In this document: positions 1 to 9,641 of the stretch, one piece after another
Layout of the letters: every line of letters starts with the position of its first letter
Position numbering within the stretch: the first letter of the stretch is position 1
From: Andreesenia angusta
Lineage (GTDB): Bacteria > Bacillota > Clostridia > Tissierellales > Gottschalkiaceae
Assembly (NCBI GenBank): GCA_030537835.1
Contig: JAUNVB010000004.1
Location: 21,460 to 85,459, forward strand
Reading direction: 5' to 3'
DNA length: 64,000 nt
Made by a program: the position numbers and the translations under genes
The notes under the pieces: model-generated
What the model was told of the DNA's origin: nothing
What the model saw: the letters and a program-made list of their open reading frames with translations, nothing else
Database searches by the model: none

Positions 1-461
1 ATCATTCCACAGTTTTTAAGAGCTATTCTTTCTTGCTTTGCATAGAATTGTACTTCATCTATAGCTTTTATTACATCATCTTCTATAGCACCTTTATAGA
101 GAAGATCCTTTACAACTTCATTATTTGTGAGATCACTATCTACAATTGTTTCAACATCTTCTAAATCGATATGACTATAAAATGTTCCCTCCGGATAAAC
201 AACAACAACTGGTCCTGCTTCACATAATCCAAAACAACCAGTTCTTACAACATCCACATCTTCTGTCATGCCTTTTTCATCTAAGATATTTCTAAACTTT
301 TTTTCTATTTTATCGGACTTAGATGATGTACATCCTGTTCCACGACAAATAAGCACTTGTTTTTTAAATACACTTTCATCTTCTTTAGTATCATTGTGTC
401 TTAGTGCTATCTTAGGCAATGTATTCTTTTTTATTATTTCCAAATCTTTCATAGTAATCAC
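1..461 (-). CDS. NuoF/HydB-like NADH-binding subunit, N-terminal part (cut by window edge)
   Basis: Only the first ~153 residues are in the window. They form a thioredoxin-like [2Fe-2S] domain with cysteines C39 and C44 (Cx4C) and C76 and C80 (Cx3C), the N-terminal extension typical of HydB/HndC/HylB NuoF-type subunits that carry FMN and bind NAD(H). The GTG start at 461 is preferred because a GGGGGTG Shine-Dalgarno lies 7 bases upstream; an in-frame ATG at 452 is an alternative. It follows the NuoE-like gene by about 50 bases on the same strand. The catalytic subunit lies outside, so an electron-bifurcating [FeFe] hydrogenase and a ferredoxin/NAD-dependent formate dehydrogenase both remain possible; both complexes are known in purine-fermenting clostridia. 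Confidence 0.85.
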   Translation of the reverse strand, partial: MITMKDLEIIKKNTLPKIALRHNDTKEDESVFKKQVLICRGTGCTSSKSDKIEKKFRNILDEKGMTEDVDVVRTGCFGLCEAGPVVVVYPEGTFYSHIDLEDVETIVDSDLTNNEVVKDLLYKGAIEDDVIKAIDEVQFYAKQERIALKNCGM

Positions 462-512
462 TAAAGTGCACCCCCGTAATATTTAAGTTCTTCATATTTT
501 ACTCAGTTAAGA

Positions 513-1025
513 TTAATCCTCTACAATAGGAAGTTCGCCTGTCTTATACTTGTTTATAATATCTTTAACCTCATCAGGCTGAAGTCTTCCATAAACATCC
601 TCGTTTATAGTCATAACTGGTGCTAAACCACATGCCCCAATACATCTTGTTGCAGTTAAAGAAAATTTTCCATCTTTTGTAGTGCTTCCAACAGCTAAAT
701 CTAAATCTTCTGAAATAACATCCACAACTTTCTGTGAACCCTTTACATAGCATGCTGTTCCTAAACATACACCTATTTCGTATTGGCCTTTTGGTATAAG
801 CGTAAACTGTGCATAGAAAGTTACAACTCCATATACCTCAGCCAATGGAATCCCCAAACCTTTAGATATCTTTTGCTGGACTTCTATCGGAAGATATCCG
901 AACATGTGTTGTGCTTCATGAAGAACTTCCATAAGAGCACCTTTTTTTGTCTTTCTCTTTTCAATAAACTTATCAAGTTTCTGAAGCTTTTCTTTATTAG
1001 CTTCCATATCGAATTTGAATTCCAT
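513..1025 (-). CDS. NuoE/HydC-like [2Fe-2S] subunit of a soluble NAD-linked hydrogenase or formate dehydrogenase
   Basis: The 170-residue protein has the complete NuoE fold signature: a helical N-terminal part, then C87-x4-C92 and C128-x3-C132, which ligate one [2Fe-2S] cluster. In bifurcating complexes this subunit relays electrons next to the flavin-bearing NuoF-like subunit, whose gene follows directly. An AGGAGGTTAAG Shine-Dalgarno supports the ATG at 1025. The pair is the usual 5' end of hydABC, hndABCD or hyl-type operons. Which partner enzyme it serves cannot be decided from this window. The gene is intact and of normal family length. Confidence 0.9.
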   Translation of the reverse strand: MEFKFDMEANKEKLQKLDKFIEKRKTKKGALMEVLHEAQHMFGYLPIEVQQKISKGLGIPLAEVYGVVTFYAQFTLIPKGQYEIGVCLGTACYVKGSQKVVDVISEDLDLAVGSTTKDGKFSLTATRCIGACGLAPVMTINEDVYGRLQPDEVKDIINKYKTGELPIVED

Positions 1026-1098
1026 ATCTTAACCTCCTGTAGTTTTGCCTCTTCATTATATTTATATAAAATCTCTATAAAATTACACCCTTATTTTA

Positions 1099-1127
1099 AG
1101 TTTAATCTTTATTTGAGAAATAGTCAA
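1099..1127 (-). promoter_or_regulatory. candidate sigma-A promoter of the nuoE/nuoF-like operon
   Basis: Read on the minus strand, TTGACT (1127-1122) is followed after exactly 17 bases by TAAACT (1104-1099). The start codon of the NuoE-like gene lies ~70 bases downstream. The -10 box is only a fair match, so confidence is moderate. Confidence 0.4.
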
Positions 1128-1273
1128 TAAATGATAATTTTTATTCAATTTTTGTGATAATCCCCACTATTGTCTTAGCATTGTTTTAAAAAGTATAATT
1201 ATTATCATTTACCTCTCATATTGCCTTGAGACCTGTATTTGGTCATGATTTAAACATTTTCTAGAATATAAAA

Positions 1274-1335
1274 AACAAAAAAAAACGATTTTCTTTATTT
1301 TAGGAGCCTTTTTTTTTCCTGAAAATCGTCTTTTT
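1274..1335 (-). terminator. intrinsic terminator after the PhzF-like gene, probably bidirectional
   Basis: The arms ACGATTTTC (1285-1293) and GAAAATCGT (1321-1329) pair, with an inner AGGA/TCCT pairing at 1302-1305 and 1317-1320. On the minus strand the stem runs into nine T residues. The plus strand also has a shorter T run (1331-1336). Confidence 0.75.
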
Positions 1336-1415
1336 TATAGCTAAGTTTGTTATTTTTTTATCTAACTTTTAATTCTTATTGATAGACCTACTCATATCCT
1401 GTATCTCTATTCGTT

Positions 1416-2324
1416 TTATAGGCTTAAAATTCCTTCATAGAAAATCTTACCCATTCCACCAACTTTTATCGGACAATCTATTTTAAAATCAGTAATTTCA
1501 CAAAATACCATTGACGGTCTTTCATCGTAACGCCCTTTAAAGCATAGACATTTCTTTACACCTATTATATCATTTCTTTTTAAGAAAAATACCATTCCAG
1601 CATTTTCTGTGCCGGTACAGGATTTTTCAACAATATTGTATTCCTGTACTTCAAACTGTCTACTCTCAATAATTACATCATCTTTAAAATAAAATAAATT
1701 TATTCTAGGATATTCATATAAATTTATATTCAACTTTTTTAGTAGTTCTTTTGCCTTTATATTATTTATCTTCGCTTTCATAAGCACTTCTTCAGATTTA
1801 ACCGGTATTATTATATCCTGTGTTCCTGTATAAACAAGTTCTGGATATACATCATAATCCTTTATTCCAATATCCTCTTCATTTAAATTTAACATATTTG
1901 AAATAATGTTCTTATCTTCTATTATCTGTAATAGAGTTGGACTTCCTTTAGTCATTTCAACTCTTTTTACTTTCCAATCTTCAAAGTAAATATCAATAGG
2001 CGTTACTTCTATATCTGTTTCTGCATATACTCTTATAACTCCTTTTTCTACATTGTCTATATATCCTTTTTCAGACAGTGTGTAGAAAGCAGAAATTATA
2101 CTAGATGCACAGAATTTTCTTTCTTGAACTTCTCTAAAAAAACGTAGCCTAAATTTGTTCTCACTCTGTCTATATATAAAAACTGTCTTTTCTAGTTTTA
2201 ATACCCTTATAATATTTTTTACATCTTGCTCTGATAAATCAGTTGCATCTGGTATTATCGCTACTGACTTCCCCCCAAATGGAACATCAGTAAAAGCATT
2301 CGTTTGATATATTATTACCTGCAT
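1416..2324 (-). CDS. PhzF-family isomerase-like protein
   Basis: The 302-residue product opens with the PhzF-type N-terminus (QTNAFTDVPFGGKSVAIIPDA at residues 8-28, where most members have FGGNPVAV). A second conserved region, FCASSIISA (about residues 70-80), corresponds to the FCGHAT block of the family. PhzF proteins are two-domain, diaminopimelate-epimerase-like isomerases; most outside phenazine clusters have no known substrate. The usual His of the FCGHAT block is not retained here, so activity may differ. It starts two bases after the noc/parB stop, with an AAGGAG ribosome site inside the end of that gene, so the two are translated from one message. The usual soj/parA neighbour is absent. 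Confidence 0.75.
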   Translation of the reverse strand: MQVIIYQTNAFTDVPFGGKSVAIIPDATDLSEQDVKNIIRVLKLEKTVFIYRQSENKFRLRFFREVQERKFCASSIISAFYTLSEKGYIDNVEKGVIRVYAETDIEVTPIDIYFEDWKVKRVEMTKGSPTLLQIIEDKNIISNMLNLNEEDIGIKDYDVYPELVYTGTQDIIIPVKSEEVLMKAKINNIKAKELLKKLNINLYEYPRINLFYFKDDVIIESRQFEVQEYNIVEKSCTGTENAGMVFFLKRNDIIGVKKCLCFKGRYDERPSMVFCEITDFKIDCPIKVGGMGKIFYEGILSL

Positions 2325-2326
2325 AT

Positions 2327-3136
2327 CTACTGCTCCTTATTATTCAAGTGATTTTCTAAATTTACTATAAAATCTTCAAATTGCCTAATATCATTATATT
2401 CTATCTCTATAATCTTATTATTCTTGCCCTTATTCTTTATCCTAACCTTTGTTCCTAATAAGCTTATCAGTTTATTTTCAATATCTAAATTAATTAAATC
2501 TTCAACTTTGTCGAAATTATTAGGTTTTTTTTCTTTTTTTGCTTTATTATTCATACTCTTAGCAATACTCTCTGCTTCTCTAACATTAAGCTTTTCTAAT
2601 TGAATCCTATTATTCAACTCTTTTTTCAGCTGTTCGTCCTTGACGGATAGTATTGCTCTTGCATGACCAGGATTTATCTTCTTATTTTGTATATCTTCAA
2701 TAATACACTCTGGCAATAATAGTAATCTCATAGTATTAGATATATATGAGCGACTCTTTCCTAAAATTTTAGCTAAATCTTCCTGTCTAGTTTTAGTTTT
2801 TTCTAAGAAATCTTTAAAAGCTATAGCTTCTTCTATAGCTGATAAATCCTCTCTTTGAAGATTTTCTATTATGGATATTTCTCTTTCTTTGGTTTCATCT
2901 ATATCTAATATAATAGCTGGAACCTCAGACATATTAATAGACATAGCCGCTCTCCATCTTCTTTCACCAGCTACTATTCTATATCCATTATCTAGTTTTC
3001 TTAAGATCAATGGTTGTATTATGCCATTTCTAGCTATTGACTCTTGTAAATCTAACATAGAGTCTTCATCAAAAAATTTTCTTGGCTGATTTTCATTGGA
3101 AATTATTCTATCAATATCTATATAATATATATCCAT
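2327..3136 (-). CDS. noc: ParB/Noc-family nucleoid protein
   Basis: The 269-residue protein has the ParB/sulfiredoxin-like CTPase domain (NQPRKFFD at about residues 16-23, GERRWRAA at 57-64, ENLQREDLS at 91-99), followed by a KorB-type helix-turn-helix with DLAKILGKSRSYISN near residues 120-134, and a charged linker and C-terminal dimerisation segment. It lies next to rsmG, the standard position of noc (nucleoid occlusion) in Firmicutes, but sequence alone cannot separate Noc from the chromosome-partition protein Spo0J/ParB. No ParA gene follows. ATG start with an AGGGGA-type Shine-Dalgarno. Members load onto DNA at parS or NBS palindromes near the origin and spread as CTP clamps. Confidence 0.85.
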   Translation of the reverse strand: MDIYYIDIDRIISNENQPRKFFDEDSMLDLQESIARNGIIQPLILRKLDNGYRIVAGERRWRAAMSINMSEVPAIILDIDETKEREISIIENLQREDLSAIEEAIAFKDFLEKTKTRQEDLAKILGKSRSYISNTMRLLLLPECIIEDIQNKKINPGHARAILSVKDEQLKKELNNRIQLEKLNVREAESIAKSMNNKAKKEKKPNNFDKVEDLINLDIENKLISLLGTKVRIKNKGKNNKIIEIEYNDIRQFEDFIVNLENHLNNKEQ

Positions 3137-3220
3137 ATAAATTCCCCTCTTTAATATTATTATTATACAACAAATCGTATAGTTCTACCACTATTTGAAT
3201 ATTTATATATTATTTATCGA

Positions 3221-3931
3221 CTACAACGGTTTTTTCTTAGGATTTCCTCCACCTCTAGGATACTGTTTTGGGGTATTTCTTATCTTCTTTATAGCTATTA
3301 TTTTATGATCTAATTCACTAAAGGGTATATGGATATCCTGTATTTTTTCTACATTTCCACCCAGTTTTTTTATCGCATTTTGAGCATTTTTTAATTCATC
3401 TGATGCATCTGGTCCTTTCATAGCTATAAAATATCCTTCTTTCTTTACAAATGGAAGACAGTATTCTGAAAGTGTATTAAGAGATGCTACAGCTCTTGAT
3501 ACTGCAATATCATAAGTTTCTCTATAATCATTTTTTCTTCCAAATTCTTCTGCTCTACCATGTACTGTCTCTATATTTTTTAAATCTAGCTCTTCTATTA
3601 CTAAATCTAAAAACTTTAATCTCTTCTTTAAACTATCAAATAAAGTGATTTTTGTTTCTGGTAATAGTATCTTTATAGGTACTCCTGGAAACCCACCACC
3701 AGTTCCTATATCTATTATTCTATCATCATATTTAATTATATTGGAATTCAATATAGCTGAACTATCTAGAAAATGTTTAATATCAATTTCTTTATCATCA
3801 GTTATCGCAGTTATATTCATTTTTTTATTCCATTCTTTTAATAATCTCTTATAAATTGAGAACTTTTCCAATATCTCTTCGTTATAATATATATTCATTT
3901 CTTCAAATCCATCTCTTAAAATATTGGTCAA
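3221..3931 (-). CDS. rsmG: 16S rRNA (guanine-527-N7)-methyltransferase RsmG
   Basis: The 236-residue protein is a class I SAM methyltransferase; the glycine-rich loop IDIGTGGGFPGVPIKI (about residues 70-85) and the SRAVASL segment are diagnostic of RsmG/GidB. It methylates N7 of G527 in 16S rRNA in the decoding region. The start is TTG at 3931, one base after the mnmG stop, with GAGGAG upstream inside mnmG, so the genes are translationally linked. The C-terminus ends in a basic, glycine-rich tail. It belongs to the mnmE-mnmG-rsmG-noc block found beside oriC in many Firmicutes. Confidence 0.95.
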   Translation of the reverse strand: MTNILRDGFEEMNIYYNEEILEKFSIYKRLLKEWNKKMNITAITDDKEIDIKHFLDSSAILNSNIIKYDDRIIDIGTGGGFPGVPIKILLPETKITLFDSLKKRLKFLDLVIEELDLKNIETVHGRAEEFGRKNDYRETYDIAVSRAVASLNTLSEYCLPFVKKEGYFIAMKGPDASDELKNAQNAIKKLGGNVEKIQDIHIPFSELDHKIIAIKKIRNTPKQYPRGGGNPKKKPL

Positions 3932-3932
3932 A

Positions 3933-5834
3933 TTAAATCTCCTCTCTAGTTTTCCTCTTCATCTGTTCAAGATATATTAATAATACATTTATATCTGCCG
4001 GTGATACACCAGATATTCTAGAAGCCTGTCCTACCGACTCTGGCTTTATTGAATTCAATTTTTGTCTAGCTTCCATTCTTAATCCGTGTATTTTTTCATA
4101 ATCTATTTCTTCACTTAATTTCTTTTTCTCAAGTTTTTTAAACTGCTCTATCTGAATATTCTGTTTCTTTATATATCCTTCATACTTTATCTGTATATCA
4201 ACTTGCATTCTAATTTCTTTAGGGAGATATTGTCTATTCTCATCGAAAACTTTAGACTTATCATAATCTATTTCTGGTCTCTTTATAAAGTCATATAGAG
4301 AGACTGAAGTCTTAAGTTCTGAACTTCCTAGTCTTTTTACTATTTCATTAGTCTTTTTATTAGGATTTAACTTTATATCCTTAAGTCTATTTATTTCTTT
4401 CTCTACAAATTCTTTCTTTTTTAGATATTTCTTATATCTATCTTCTGTAACTAAACCAACTCTATACCCCTTCTCTGTAAGCCTTAAATCTGCATTATCT
4501 TGTCTTAAAGTCAATCTATACTCTGATCTTGACGTCATCATCCTATAAGGCTCTTCTGTTCCCTTAGTAACTAAATCATCGATCAGTACTCCAATATAAG
4601 ATTCTGATCTATTTAATATCATAGGTTCTTTATTCTCCAGTTTTAATGAAGCATTTATTCCTGCAACTAAGCCCTGAGAAGCAGCTTCTTCATAACCCGA
4701 TGTTCCATTTATTTGACCTGCAAAATACAAATTCCCTATTTCTCTAGATTCTAATGATCTCTTAAGTTGTATTGGATCTATACAATCATATTCTATTGCA
4801 TAGGCAGATCTCATTATCTTAGCATTTTCTAAACCTTTTACAGTTTTAAACATCTCTAATACTAAATCTTCAGAAAATGTAGTAGACAGTCCTTGAACGT
4901 ACATTTCATTAGTATCTCTACCTTCAGGCTCTATAAATACTTGATGCCTATTCTTATCTTTAAATCTCATAACCTTGTCCTCTATTGAAGGACAGTATCT
5001 TGGTCCTATAGATTCCATTTTTCCAGAATACATAGGAGAGCGTTCTATATTATCTCTTATGATATTATGAGTTTCTTCACTAGTATAAGTTAAATAACAA
5101 GGAACTTGATCTATTTCTAAAGAATCATTCATAAATGAGAATGGTATTATTTCATCATCACCATCTTGTCTTTCAGTTTTAGACAAATCTACAGAATTGT
5201 AATTTATTCTTGCAGGTGTTCCGGTTTTAAATCTTTTTAAATTGAAACCTAAGTCTTTTAAATTATCCGATAATTTATTTGATGGATAAAATCCATTAGG
5301 GCCTCCTTCATAATTGAGTTCACCAATAAATATCCTTCCTTTTAAATAAGTTCCTGTAGAAACTATTATCGTCTTAGCATAATATATTTCTCCCGTTCGT
5401 GTCTTCAATCCCTTTACCTTTTTATCTTCTAATATTATTTCTATTACTTCACCTTGCTTTAAATATAGATTTTCTCTATTTTCTAATCTATATTTCATTT
5501 TTTTCTGATATTCAAACTTATCAGCTTGAACTCTTAGAGAATGAACTGCAGGACCTTTTGAAGTATTAAGCATTCTAGATTGAATCGTTGATTCATCAGT
5601 TATAATTCCCATCTCTCCTCCAAGAGCATCTATTTCTTTTACTAAATGACTTTTACCTGTTCCACCTATTGAAGGGTTACAAGCAAGTAATGCTATAGCA
5701 TCTAAACTCATAGTTAGTATAAGTGTCTTCTTTCCCATCTTTGCAGAAGCTAATGCTGCCTCACATCCCGCATGTCCTGCTCCAATCACTATGATATCGT
5801 ATTCTCCTGCAAAATATTCTATAGCTTTATTCAT
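3933..5834 (-). CDS. mnmG: tRNA uridine-5-carboxymethylaminomethyl(34) synthesis enzyme MnmG
   Basis: With MnmE this FAD protein installs the carboxymethylaminomethyl group on U34 of tRNAs. The N-terminal dinucleotide-binding motif [12 protein letters not shown] lies near residues 16-27; a second conserved glycine-rich region and the C-terminal helical MnmE-binding domain complete the ~633-residue protein. The ATG at 5834 is chosen because GAGGTGA is spaced 5 bases from it; a GTG nine bases upstream is part of that ribosome site. It is 14 bases downstream of mnmE and is followed after one base by rsmG. Confidence 0.97.
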   Translation of the reverse strand: MNKAIEYFAGEYDIIVIGAGHAGCEAALASAKMGKKTLILTMSLDAIALLACNPSIGGTGKSHLVKEIDALGGEMGIITDESTIQSRMLNTSKGPAVHSLRVQADKFEYQKKMKYRLENRENLYLKQGEVIEIILEDKKVKGLKTRTGEIYYAKTIIVSTGTYLKGRIFIGELNYEGGPNGFYPSNKLSDNLKDLGFNLKRFKTGTPARINYNSVDLSKTERQDGDDEIIPFSFMNDSLEIDQVPCYLTYTSEETHNIIRDNIERSPMYSGKMESIGPRYCPSIEDKVMRFKDKNRHQVFIEPEGRDTNEMYVQGLSTTFSEDLVLEMFKTVKGLENAKIMRSAYAIEYDCIDPIQLKRSLESREIGNLYFAGQINGTSGYEEAASQGLVAGINASLKLENKEPMILNRSESYIGVLIDDLVTKGTEEPYRMMTSRSEYRLTLRQDNADLRLTEKGYRVGLVTEDRYKKYLKKKEFVEKEINRLKDIKLNPNKKTNEIVKRLGSSELKTSVSLYDFIKRPEIDYDKSKVFDENRQYLPKEIRMQVDIQIKYEGYIKKQNIQIEQFKKLEKKKLSEEIDYEKIHGLRMEARQKLNSIKPESVGQASRISGVSPADINVLLIYLEQMKRKTREEI

Positions 5835-5848
5835 AATAATCACCTCAA

Positions 5849-7231
5849 TTATTTACCAATACAGAAATCACTAAAGATTTTATCTAATACTTCTTCTCCA
5901 CTGGTATCTCCTGTTATTTCTCCAATATTTTGCCAGCAACTCTTTATATCTACTTCTAGACAATCTATTGGTATATTCATATTTATTGCATCTATTGCAT
6001 CTAAAATATTTTCTCTTGCTTTTAATAAAAGGTTTTTTTGTCTAGCATTAGTAATTATAGTATCATCTTCTATTCTTATATCATTATTAAAGAACATCTT
6101 TTTAATAAAATATTCTATCTCCTCTAATCCATAATTATTTATTAGAGAAGTCTCTATTATAGGATGATTCGGGAGTACTGATTTTATATCTTCTTTACTA
6201 AGCTTAGGCTCTAAATCTGTTTTATTCAATAATGCTATGGTATTCTTATATTCAATCAATTTTATTATTTTTAAATCTTCTTCATCTAATTTTGAAGATG
6301 CATCAAAAATTATTATTACTAAATCAGAAGTATTTAATTCTTCCTTAGCTCTATCTATCCCTATTTTCTCTACAATATCACTAGTATCTCTTATTCCAGC
6401 CGTATCAACTACTCTTAGAGGAATACCATTCAAACTTATATATTCTTCAATTATATCCCTAGTCGTTCCTGGAATATCTGTAACTATAGCTCTATCCTCT
6501 CCTAAAAGTTTATTCATAAGAGATGATTTCCCAACATTGGGTTTTCCTAAAATCACTGTTTTTATCCCATCTTTTATTATTCTTCCTGTCTCAGCTGTAT
6601 TTAAAAGTCTGTCTATATTCTCTAATATTAGTTTTGCACTTTCTAGAAAATCTCTTGTATCTGATTCTTCAATATCATGTTCAGAAAAATCTATTGAAGC
6701 CTCTATATGTGCTAACATTTCTATTAGCATATCTCTTAATATAGAAACTTCCTTACTAACACTACCGCTTAATTGATTTAATGACATGTCGAAATTGCTC
6801 TCAGTTTTTGACTTTATTAAATCTATTACAGCTTCTGCCTGCGAAAGATCTATTCTTCCATTTAGAAAGGCTCTTTTTGTGAACTCTCCCCTTTCTGCAA
6901 GCTTTGCTCCATTGTTTAATATTAGATCTAAAATTCTCTTAACAGATATTATTCCACCATGACAATGTACTTCTACTATATCTTCTGCTGTATAAGTCTT
7001 AGGACTATTCATATATACCGCCATAACTTCATCTATAATCCTACCCGTTGTCGGATCTACTATATGACCATAATGAAGCTTTCGTTCTTCTAAATCTATT
7101 AAACTATCATCTTTTTTATCTTTAAATAATTTATTTGCTATTTTCTTTGAATTACTCCCACTTATTCTTATTATCCCTATTCCACCTTCTCCTGGTGGAG
7201 TAGCTATCGCTGCTATAGTATCTGTATCCAT
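5849..7231 (-). CDS. mnmE: tRNA modification GTPase MnmE
   Basis: The protein starts [17 protein letters not shown], the formyl-THF-binding domain of MnmE, continues with the helical domain that holds an inserted G domain (P-loop GKPNVGKSS; switch region [17 protein letters not shown]), and ends with the invariant Cys motif FCIGK. It hydrolyses GTP with K+ activation and acts with MnmG. The ATG at 7231 is preferred to an upstream ATG at 7249 because homologues begin here and GGATGTG precedes it at suitable spacing. It lies just downstream of a terminator after jag, so it may have its own promoter. Confidence 0.95.
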   Translation of the reverse strand: MDTDTIAAIATPPGEGGIGIIRISGSNSKKIANKLFKDKKDDSLIDLEERKLHYGHIVDPTTGRIIDEVMAVYMNSPKTYTAEDIVEVHCHGGIISVKRILDLILNNGAKLAERGEFTKRAFLNGRIDLSQAEAVIDLIKSKTESNFDMSLNQLSGSVSKEVSILRDMLIEMLAHIEASIDFSEHDIEESDTRDFLESAKLILENIDRLLNTAETGRIIKDGIKTVILGKPNVGKSSLMNKLLGEDRAIVTDIPGTTRDIIEEYISLNGIPLRVVDTAGIRDTSDIVEKIGIDRAKEELNTSDLVIIIFDASSKLDEEDLKIIKLIEYKNTIALLNKTDLEPKLSKEDIKSVLPNHPIIETSLINNYGLEEIEYFIKKMFFNNDIRIEDDTIITNARQKNLLLKARENILDAIDAINMNIPIDCLEVDIKSCWQNIGEITGDTSGEEVLDKIFSDFCIGK

Positions 7232-7291
7232 ATATTCACATCCAATCATTTCTTATTCTTATATTCTATCATAATTGAATATTCCTTACAC

Positions 7292-7334
7292 TTTAGAAAA
7301 AAATAAAATGCCCCATAATAATGGGACATTTTTA
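7292..7334 (-). terminator. intrinsic terminator between jag and mnmE
   Basis: Arms AAAATG-C-CCCAT and ATGGG-A-CATTTT enclose AATA; on the minus strand the hairpin is followed by TTTTATTTTTTT. It overlaps the jag stop codon. Confidence 0.75.
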
Positions 7335-7961
7335 TTTTAATGATATTACCAATCTTCTATTCGGTTCTTCACCTTCACTAAATGTTTTAACTCTTTGATC
7401 AGATTGCAATTCTGAATGTATAATTTTTCTTTCATATGCATTCATAGGTTCTAATTTTATAGGCCTTCTATTTCTCTCTACGGAATTAGCTAATTTCTTT
7501 GCTAATTCTTTTAAAGTCTCTTCTCTTTTTTCTCTATAATTAGATATATTCAGTAGAACCTTCTTATAACCTTTAACATATTTATTTAAAGATATTGTCA
7601 GATAATACTGAATAGCATCTAAAGTGCTTCCTCTTTTTCCTATAAGAATACCTTCATCCTTACTATCTAAATTTATAATTTCTAATTTTAAATTATTATT
7701 TTCTTCTTCTATTTTTATATCGCCTTTTATATTCATTGCTTCTAAAAGCTCAACTATCAGATTATTCAAAATATAATCTGACTTTTTATCTGCTATTACT
7801 TCTACTTTAGCATCTTTACTTCCTATTAATCCAAGAAATCCTCTAGAAGGTTCTTCTAAGACATTAACCGTGACTTCTTCTCTTTTGGCATCCAATTCTG
7901 CCAATGCAAGTTTTACAGCTTCTTCTATTGTTTTTGCTGACTGTATATTTGACTTTGGCAA
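7332..7961 (-). CDS. jag: RNA-binding protein Jag/KhpB (SpoIIIJ-associated)
   Basis: The 209-residue protein has the three Jag parts in order: the Jag-N domain with the SRGFLGLIG motif (about residues 39-47), a KH domain with the GKRGSTLDA loop (about 108-116), and a C-terminal R3H domain carrying the NRRPIKLEPMNAYERKIIH segment. KhpB-type proteins bind RNA and influence cell division and envelope synthesis; the gene follows yidC nearly everywhere in Firmicutes. The start is TTG at 7961, with GAGGAGGT seven bases upstream. Confidence 0.93.
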   Translation of the reverse strand: MPKSNIQSAKTIEEAVKLALAELDAKREEVTVNVLEEPSRGFLGLIGSKDAKVEVIADKKSDYILNNLIVELLEAMNIKGDIKIEEENNNLKLEIINLDSKDEGILIGKRGSTLDAIQYYLTISLNKYVKGYKKVLLNISNYREKREETLKELAKKLANSVERNRRPIKLEPMNAYERKIIHSELQSDQRVKTFSEGEEPNRRLVISLK

Positions 7962-7986
7962 GCTTTCTACCTCCTCAAAATCTATT

Positions 7987-8796
7987 TTACTTGCTTTTTT
8001 TCTTAGTAATTTTATTTTTACTTATTTTTATTTCATCACTATCTTTTTTAGTATTCTTTTTGATTACAAATTGCTGAACTATACTAAAAACATTAGAAAC
8101 TGTCCAGTATAGAGTGAATCCTACTGGATAAGTATATCCAAAAAATAGGAACATTATAGGCATTGTGTACATCATCGCTTTCTGAGTAGATTGAGCTTGA
8201 TTATTTCCTCCAGAAGCATTTGCCATTTGTTGATTCATAGTATATTTACTATATAGAAAAGTAGTTAATGCTGATAATATCGCTATTACTGGAATAACCA
8301 CTCCCGCAATTTCTAAATCATTTGTTTGATTCCCTATAACTGCTGTTGGCGTCTTTGATATATCTATTATCCATAAAAATCCTTTATGAATAGATTCAAA
8401 TAATTGTTTAGATCCAAAGACATATTTAACAGGATCTCTAACTACTCTAATATATGCTAGTAATATCGGAAACTGTATAAGTAAAGGTAAACATCCACCA
8501 AAAGGATTTACACTATATTCTTTATATAGCTTCATAGTTTCTTCATTTAATTTCTGAGGATTACTCTTATATTTTTTCTGTAGTTCTTGTAGTTTTGGTT
8601 GAATAACTTGCATATTCTCCATCGATTTAGTCTGTTTTATAGTCAATGGAAGTATTATAAGTTTGAATATTATCGTAGTAATTATTATAGATATCGCATA
8701 TGCTGACATATAATCTCCATCTAAACCAGCTTTACTACATAAATCATATATAAACTTAAGCAAAATCCCTAGCGGTTTTGCAAAAATATCTAGCAC
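7987..8796 (-). CDS. yidC: membrane protein insertase YidC/SpoIIIJ
   Basis: The 269-residue polytopic protein belongs to the Oxa1/YidC/Alb3 family. The first helix is followed by a second helix with positively charged flanks, a cytoplasmic helical hairpin (QPKLQELQKKYKSN near residues 86-99), and the conserved NPFGGCLPLLIQFPIL segment near 116. The basic tail (KKNTKKDSDEIK...) is typical for contacting ribosomes. It inserts membrane proteins alone or with SecYEG. The start is GTG at 8796, supported by GGAGG eight bases upstream. No lipobox is seen, unlike many Bacillus homologues. Confidence 0.95.
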   Translation of the reverse strand: MLDIFAKPLGILLKFIYDLCSKAGLDGDYMSAYAISIIITTIIFKLIILPLTIKQTKSMENMQVIQPKLQELQKKYKSNPQKLNEETMKLYKEYSVNPFGGCLPLLIQFPILLAYIRVVRDPVKYVFGSKQLFESIHKGFLWIIDISKTPTAVIGNQTNDLEIAGVVIPVIAILSALTTFLYSKYTMNQQMANASGGNNQAQSTQKAMMYTMPIMFLFFGYTYPVGFTLYWTVSNVFSIVQQFVIKKNTKKDSDEIKISKNKITKKKSK

Positions 8797-8812
8797 CCAG
8801 GTTCCTCCTTTC

Positions 8813-9025
8813 TTATTTTAAGGGGTCATACCCACCTGGATTAAAAGGGTTACATCTAAGAATTCTATAAATACTCTTAATACCACCCTTTAAGATCCCG
8901 TATTTATTTATTGCTTGAATAGCATAATCAGAACATGTAGGATAGAATCTACAAGTTCTTGGTTTATAAGGAGAAATTTTATTTTGATATATTTTTAAAG
9001 AATGGATTATTAATTTTTTTATCAT
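8813..9025 (-). CDS. yidD: membrane protein insertion efficiency factor YidD
   Basis: The 70-residue protein shows the YidD hallmark [11 protein letters not shown] at residues 25-35 and the C-terminal [12 protein letters not shown]. YidD is a small peripheral membrane protein that assists YidC-dependent insertion. Its start overlaps the end of rnpA by four bases, and yidC follows after 16 bases. No unusual features. Confidence 0.95.
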   Translation of the reverse strand: MIKKLIIHSLKIYQNKISPYKPRTCRFYPTCSDYAIQAINKYGILKGGIKSIYRILRCNPFNPGGYDPLK

Positions 9026-9366
9026 TTTCTTCCTTTCTTCAAGCCGGAAATAGATATGATATGATTTAAAGCGCTATTTATATCTTTGTATTCTAATTCT
9101 GGTATATTTTTTCTAAATAAAAAAATCATATCGTATCCTTTTTTCAATTTATTTGAATTAAGTCGATAAGATTCTTTTAAACGCCTTTTATATTTATTTC
9201 TCTTCACTGAATTACCTAGTTTTTTTGTAGTCACAAAGCCAACTCTATTAATATTCATTTTATTCTTCATAAAAAAGACGATCAAATATTTATTAGCAAA
9301 TGAATTACCATTTTTATAAATCCTCTGAAAATCTCTATCACTTTTTAATCTTTCCATTTTCTTCAT
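9022..9366 (-). CDS. rnpA: ribonuclease P protein component
   Basis: The basic ~114-residue protein has the RNase P protein signature around [13 protein letters not shown] (RNR-type motif) and an aromatic-rich N-terminal cleft that binds the precursor-tRNA leader. It partners the catalytic RnpB RNA, which is not in this window. The ATG at 9366 is chosen because GAGGAG lies at proper spacing; a longer reading frame to 9399 has no ribosome site. It lies between rpmH and yidD in the usual origin-proximal order. Confidence 0.93.
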   Translation of the reverse strand: MKKMERLKSDRDFQRIYKNGNSFANKYLIVFFMKNKMNINRVGFVTTKKLGNSVKRNKYKRRLKESYRLNSNKLKKGYDMIFLFRKNIPELEYKDINSALNHIISISGLKKGRK

Positions 9367-9415
9367 AAAATAAATCTCCTCATTACTAAAAAAGACCACA
9401 ATTAATTATGCGGTC

Positions 9416-9550
9416 TTATGCAGATAATTTTTTTCTGCCTTTTTGTCTACGTCTTTTTATGATATTTCTTCCTGATTTAGTTTTCATTCTTTTTCTAAAT
9501 CCATGCTCTCTACTTCTTTGTTTCTTCTTTGGTTGATAAGTTCTCTTCAA
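9416..9550 (-). CDS. rpmH: 50S ribosomal protein L34
   Basis: The 44-residue, strongly basic product matches L34 from end to end: it begins [18 protein letters not shown], continues [11 protein letters not shown] and ends GRKKLSA. The start is TTG at 9550, with an AGGAGGTG Shine-Dalgarno upstream. It is the first gene of the rpmH-rnpA-yidD-yidC-jag cluster and points away from dnaA, as in most Firmicutes. Confidence 0.97.
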   Translation of the reverse strand: MKRTYQPKKKQRSREHGFRKRMKTKSGRNIIKRRRQKGRKKLSA

Positions 9551-9641
9551 TTAAGACACCTCCTTAAACAATCTTTTCTAATTTTGTCACTATATTTTAG
9601 ATTGGATTTTCTGTATTCGTATATAAACGTATTACTTTTAC

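Larger units (their letters stand above)
1026..1415. other. intergenic region of 390 bases
   Basis: No convincing gene is seen on either strand. The region holds the candidate promoter of the electron-transfer operon near its left end and the terminator of the PhzF-like gene near its right end. The middle (about 1130-1270) is AT-rich with no structure that I can support. Confidence 0.6.

Noticed and set aside
6237..6776. Plus-strand reading frame opposite mnmE
   Set aside because: It is a shadow of the conserved GTPase gene, with low-complexity Ser/Ile-rich translation.
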